Positions 60,082 to 64,000 of a stretch of DNA of 64,000 bases are shown here, one piece after another (the stretch's first letter is position 1; each line of letters begins with the position of its first letter). Source of the DNA: Calamus simplicifolius. Its lineage: Eukaryota > Streptophyta > Magnoliopsida > Arecales > Arecaceae. The notes beneath the pieces are model-generated. The model had not been told where the DNA came from. It saw only the letters and a program-made list of their open reading frames with translations, and did no database searches. The stretch is taken from positions 79,910-143,909 of the forward strand of contig UESW01004358.1 in the NCBI GenBank assembly GCA_900491605.1, in the 5' to 3' direction. Position numbers and translations under genes: made by a program.

Positions 60082-60520
60082 AAAACAGTTAAATACCTGT
60101 ACTACCCTATACTACATTTAACAACTGACTTCTCTTGTAACCCAAATGACAACTAATAAGGCTTGCATTCTGATAAATACATCATAATGACTTGTTAAGA
60201 AAATTATTAGATCTATTCCCCTGTTTGAGACTTCAGGCAGCTGAAATTCTATCAACCAACCATAATGCCAGGACCAGCCCCAGTTGGTTTGCCTCATTGC
60301 AAACATGGTCTTTTACAAGCAAATCTAAGGCCTTAAAGCAGTAAAATTCTCTAAACGCTTGCACCATGCAAACTGAGAAACTGTCTTAAACCCAAAAAAT
60401 TTAACAACTGAGGTCACCAAATTAATCTTGGGAGAAGATACATAAATATGTCAACAAATTACAACATATTTAAAGTTATAATAAATCATGCTATGGTATC
60501 AATCAAGATATGCAAAATTA

Positions 60521-60528
60521 GTACCAGC
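60521..60528. repeat. Target duplication GTACCAGC, left
   Basis: Perfect 8-bp match with 61465-61472, flanking the Ds-like element. Confidence 0.95.
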
Positions 60529-61464
60529 TAAGGCTGAAAATGGGTTGGATAAACTTCGACCGTATCCGTATCTGTATTCGAATTATATCAAATTTGGATA
60601 TTTATTTTGGAGTTTAATCGGATTCGGATACGAATTCGGATATCTAATCCAAAAGGTAATCGGATACGGATACGGATACAGATTTTTTTATTTTGCAGTT
60701 TAATCGGATTCGGATACGAATTCGGATATCTAATCCAAAAGGTAATCGGATTCGGATACGGATACGGATTTTTTTTCAGCCTAGCACAGGATAATGGTAT
60801 GAAAGTGAATGCAAGAACAGTATAAGAATATTCAGAAATAATAATATAGGACATGATATAACATGTTAATGAGTTTTTAGCTCAACTAATATATGAACTT
60901 AAATTAGGTAAACCTAAAAACCAAGGTTTGCAAAACTAGTACCTAAAATTATCGGTGGTTAATATATTTAATATATTATAAGTGATGTAGTAAAGTACCT
61001 ACAAGATATGAAGATAGGCTCTCTATATCTTTTCTCATTTTTAGGCATAATGCTATTCAAAATTGGATAATATAGATCGATACCAGATGGTATAGGACAG
61101 CATTTTTTATCAAACACTACCTTAATATCCGATTCATATCCGTATCCATATATAACAAATATGGATATGGTTGATATCCGATTCGTATCCATATATAACA
61201 AATATGGATATGCTTGATATCCGATTCGTATCCGTATATAACAAATATGGATATGCTTGATATCCGATTCGTATCCGTATCCGTATATAATAAATATGGA
61301 TATGCTTGATATCTGATTCGTATCCGTATCCGTTTAGAATAAATATGGACATAAATTTTAATATCCATTTAGTATTCGTATCCGTATTCGTATCCGTTAA
61401 AAAATATGGATACAAATATGGATATACTACTATCCGATCTGTATTCGATCCGTTTTCAACCCTA
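60529..61464. mobile_element. Ds-like non-autonomous hAT element, 936 bp
   Basis: Left end TAAGGCTGAAAATGGGT and inverted right end TAGGGTTGAAAACGGAT match the Ac/Ds-type terminus TAGGGATGAAAACGG (family knowledge). Perfect 8-bp target duplication GTACCAGC. Subterminal arms (60560-60775 and 61120-61450) are packed with CGGATACGGATA/ATCCGTATCC words in opposite orientation, so single-stranded DNA could form a long hairpin. No transposase, so mobility would depend on an Ac-like enzyme elsewhere. Apparent Ile-Arg-Ile repeat ORFs come from these words. Confidence 0.93.
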
Positions 61465-61472
61465 GTACCAGC

Positions 61473-62541
61473 ACCAATACTGGTAATTACTAATATGGTA
61501 CAGGTTGGTATGGTACAGAATATACCCTTTACCAAAATAGAGTGCTATTCTTTTTCTCTTTTAACTACTTGATAGCAGACCGTATGGGACCATTTTGTTT
61601 ATACTGAATTGAAACTCAGTACCATACCCGTTCCTTGCTAGTACGATCGGTATGGCAAACCTTGTTATCAATGACATCAAATCGATTAAGATATAGACAA
61701 AATATCACATCTGTAACTTCCTTTTTTGCAGAAATCACATCAATAACTTCAAAGTTACATATATATTAATATTGCATCCACAGAACAATAAAGGCTGACA
61801 AAAGAAGTAATAAACCTTGCAATCTTATTTAAAAAAGAAATAAAAGGAGCAATATTACTAGAGATCAGTTGGCAGATGGGGATTCTAACTAAACACTTAA
61901 CAGATATCAACTGCTAGGAGATTTTTCTCCGAATAAATAATAATTATATTACAGACCTAATAGACATTGAAATTTTGAAAAGAACTTAGAAAGGCATCAG
62001 ACAAGTTAATGTTAGAGCTCAAAATCCTTATCAAATAAGAGAAAGTAACAATAACCTAAGAGGATAATAAAGGTCAAGATGATGTCTCTAATCTGATAGT
62101 GCATATTCCTACTTGATTCAGTGTCCTTTGTCACAAACTGCTGAACCACCATAAGCATACCATGTCAATGAAATATTTAAAAAATTGTTTCCTTTATCAT
62201 TTACATTTTAGTGCAAGACAAATAAAGAGCAATAACTTACAAGGAAAACAATTTTTTTCATATAGCCTATAAATATGCACAATAGACAACATGTAAATAA
62301 CTTATACATGCTGAGGCTCGAATACATACAACACATTAAAACATTCAGGGTGCATCTTTGACACAACTTCCAGGTACCTCCTGCAGTCCTGCTATTTTCT
62401 TAGATGATCTGTAATCTTCATCTTCAAAATTGCAAGAACTTAGCCGTTGAGAGTGATAAAAGAGTAAATTCATTGCATCTTGTTGCCCACCTTATGACAC
62501 ATATCTGTTCGCATTCCAACTTCTAAAATCATGAAAAAGTT
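61473..62541. other. Downstream region of PPR gene
   Basis: Non-coding. Includes remnants of a GGTACGGTAT-type repeat (61485-61670). Bases about 62340-62460 are less AT-rich and may belong to the 3' untranslated region of the PPR transcript; an AATAAA-type signal is not convincingly placed. Confidence 0.4.
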
Positions 62542-64000
62542 TTAAGACAATCGTTCCAGTAACCTATGCTGTTCGTCCTTAGAAATGCCAGGAATGAGCT
62601 GCTGAAGGTTACATATGAACGAATTCGCTTCATCCTTCCTCCCCTGCTTGCAAAACCCATCTACTATAGAGTTGTATGTGCTCTCATTTGGCTTGCAGCC
62701 ATGCTTGATCATGTAGCGAACCACATCAATAGCTTCTACAAACATAGAATTAGCTACATAACTAGCAACAAAGGTATTATAGGTTACAATATCAGGCCTT
62801 AGGCCTGAAGCCTGCAGCTCTGAGAATATCCTTGTGGCATCTTTCATATGACCCTGCTTGCCATAGGCATAAATGACAGTGTTATAAGAATAAAGATCAG
62901 GACGTCCACCTTTCAACTTGATTTCCCTAAGAATCTTTTCACATCTCTCAGAGTCTCCCAATCGACTATACATATTAATCAAGCTATTGTATGTAGTCAA
63001 GCTGGGTGTAAAACCACTTGCCCTCATGAATTTCATTATCTCATCCACTTTTGCAACAATTTGCCTCCTACCATAGATAGATATTATTGCATTTAAAGTA
63101 GTTATGTCAGGGGAACAACCTCTTTTCCTCAGCTCCAAGAAAGCCCTTTCTGTTTGCGCTAGGAGATCACTCTTGCTGTTGACCAACACTAGTGTTTTCA
63201 AAAGCATGTTGTGCGGTTCAATTTTCCTTGCATATACATCTTCCGACAGAGCATGCATTCGATCTAATTTCTTTGCATTGGCATAAGCATGCAGTAATGA
63301 GCAGTAAGTGAGCTCATTGGGCTTGCAACGCCCATCCTTCATCTCAGAGAGTATCTTCTCAGCTTGTTCCCAAAGTCCTCCACGAGCCAATGCAGCCAAT
63401 ACAGCATTGTAAGTTGAAAGATCTGGCCCAATGCCAGCAGCAAGCATCCTCTTATATATTTCCATAGCTTGGTCAAATGAGCCACATCGGCTATAGGCAC
63501 TGATCAAGGTATTATATGTGTCCCTCTCGGGCACAAAACCAGCTTTCTTCATCTCCTTGAACACTCCCGACACTTCTGAGTCCATCCCATTCTGACCAAA
63601 CACAGCCAACAGTGAGTTCCAAGTGACTATATCCGGTGTGAAGCCACGAGACCTAAGCTCCTCAAAGATTCTCATCATCTCTGCAAACTTCCGTCGATTG
63701 CCATGCATCTTGATCAAAGCATTGAAGGTGCACAGATTTGGCTTGCACCCTTTGCTTTCCATCTCTTCATAAATCCTCACGGCAAATTTATCCTTTCCTG
63801 CCTTCTCAAACCCTGACAACAGAGTAGTGTAAGTAATAACATCAGGTTTAATTCCCTTCGCCTCCATCTGCTCCTTGAGTTCCATTGCCTCATCCAAAAT
63901 CCCATCTTTTGCATATGACGAGATCAACGAATTGTAGGTGACGATGCTCGGAGGGAACCCATTTGCTTCCATCTCCCGAAGGACATCCATCGCCTCCTCA
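62542..64000 (-). CDS. P-class pentatricopeptide repeat protein, 3' part (At5g02860-like)
   Basis: Open frame from the window edge to a TAA at 62542-62544; the N-terminus, including any organelle transit peptide, lies outside. Counting from the Met at 63990, residues 16-435 are twelve consecutive 35-residue PPR motifs (for example IVTYNSLISSYAKDG, ELTYCSLLHAYANAK, IVTYNTFVASYVANS), followed by one more from 436 and a short tail ending LLERLS. No E, DYW or SMR domain, so P-class. PPR proteins bind organellar RNA, one base per repeat through residues 5 and 35 (established). Motif order and wording closely follow Arabidopsis At5g02860, a protein without a well-known role, as I remember it. No intron in the visible part and no breaks: the one intact host gene in the window. 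Confidence 0.93.
   Translation of the reverse strand, partial: EEAMDVLREMEANGFPPSIVTYNSLISSYAKDGILDEAMELKEQMEAKGIKPDVITYTTLLSGFEKAGKDKFAVRIYEEMESKGCKPNLCTFNALIKMHGNRRKFAEMMRIFEELRSRGFTPDIVTWNSLLAVFGQNGMDSEVSGVFKEMKKAGFVPERDTYNTLISAYSRCGSFDQAMEIYKRMLAAGIGPDLSTYNAVLAALARGGLWEQAEKILSEMKDGRCKPNELTYCSLLHAYANAKKLDRMHALSEDVYARKIEPHNMLLKTLVLVNSKSDLLAQTERAFLELRKRGCSPDITTLNAIISIYGRRQIVAKVDEIMKFMRASGFTPSLTTYNSLINMYSRLGDSERCEKILREIKLKGGRPDLYSYNTVIYAYGKQGHMKDATRIFSELQASGLRPDIVTYNTFVASYVANSMFVEAIDVVRYMIKHGCKPNESTYNSIVDGFCKQGRKDEANSFICNLQQLIPGISKDEQHRLLERLS

Noticed and set aside
60588..61535. Frames with Ile-Arg-Ile-Arg or Tyr-Gly-Tyr repeats
   Set aside because: They are translation of the CGGATA words in the Ds-like element arms, open in several frames on both strands.

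Overview
The window is angiosperm nuclear DNA (plant-type LTR retrotransposons, hAT elements, a Tourist-like MITE and an intronless P-class PPR gene). The repeat style would suit a monocot such as a palm, but that is an inference and no species is claimed. It is about 90 % repeats: a stack of nested mobile elements, then a macro-tandem array, then the edge of a gene-bearing region at the right end. No tRNA, rRNA or CRISPR array was seen.

Layout. (1) 1-7469, minus strand: a young Ty3/gypsy chromovirus (gag, protease, RT, RNase H, integrase, chromodomain). Its left LTR runs off the window; about 246 bp of paired LTR differ at only about four positions, and the gag-pol frame is broken only by two one-base losses in T runs. 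It sits inside the LTR of (2) an old, heavily broken Tekay/Del-type chromovirus on the plus strand (7470-16240), whose 3' LTR is cut off at 16240. (3) 16241-about 56830: three head-to-tail copies (A, B, C) of a 9.76-kb composite repeat. Each contains a decayed Tat-like gag-protease relic on the minus strand and, where preserved, two related internal direct repeats (R1 and R2).

Later insertions tell the copies apart. Copy A carries a 3.1-kb hAT element (20380-23491, 8-bp target duplication), a 679-bp TRIM (26854-27532) and a 10.4-kb SIRE/Maximus-like Ty1/copia element (28445-38811, target duplication CTTAT). Copy B carries a 264-bp Tourist-like MITE (47725-47988). In each case one or both sister copies preserve the empty site, so these insertions are directly readable. 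Copy C lacks several internal segments and ends in R2.

(4) 56831-62541: non-coding sequence with an inverted-repeat element, a SINE-like tail, a recent 250-bp tandem duplication and a 936-bp Ds-like non-autonomous hAT (60529-61464, perfect 8-bp target duplication). (5) 62542-64000, minus strand: the 3' part of the only ordinary host gene, a P-class pentatricopeptide-repeat protein closely resembling Arabidopsis At5g02860, with twelve complete 35-residue repeats visible.

Most unusual items: the copia element has a third coding region in the env position whose sequence resembles the plant Transposase_32 (putative plant transposon protein) domain followed by a coiled coil, broken by two in-frame stops; and its LTRs and inner region, as well as the unrelated Tekay-type LTR, are studded with GTCGACTC/GTCGGCTC motifs.
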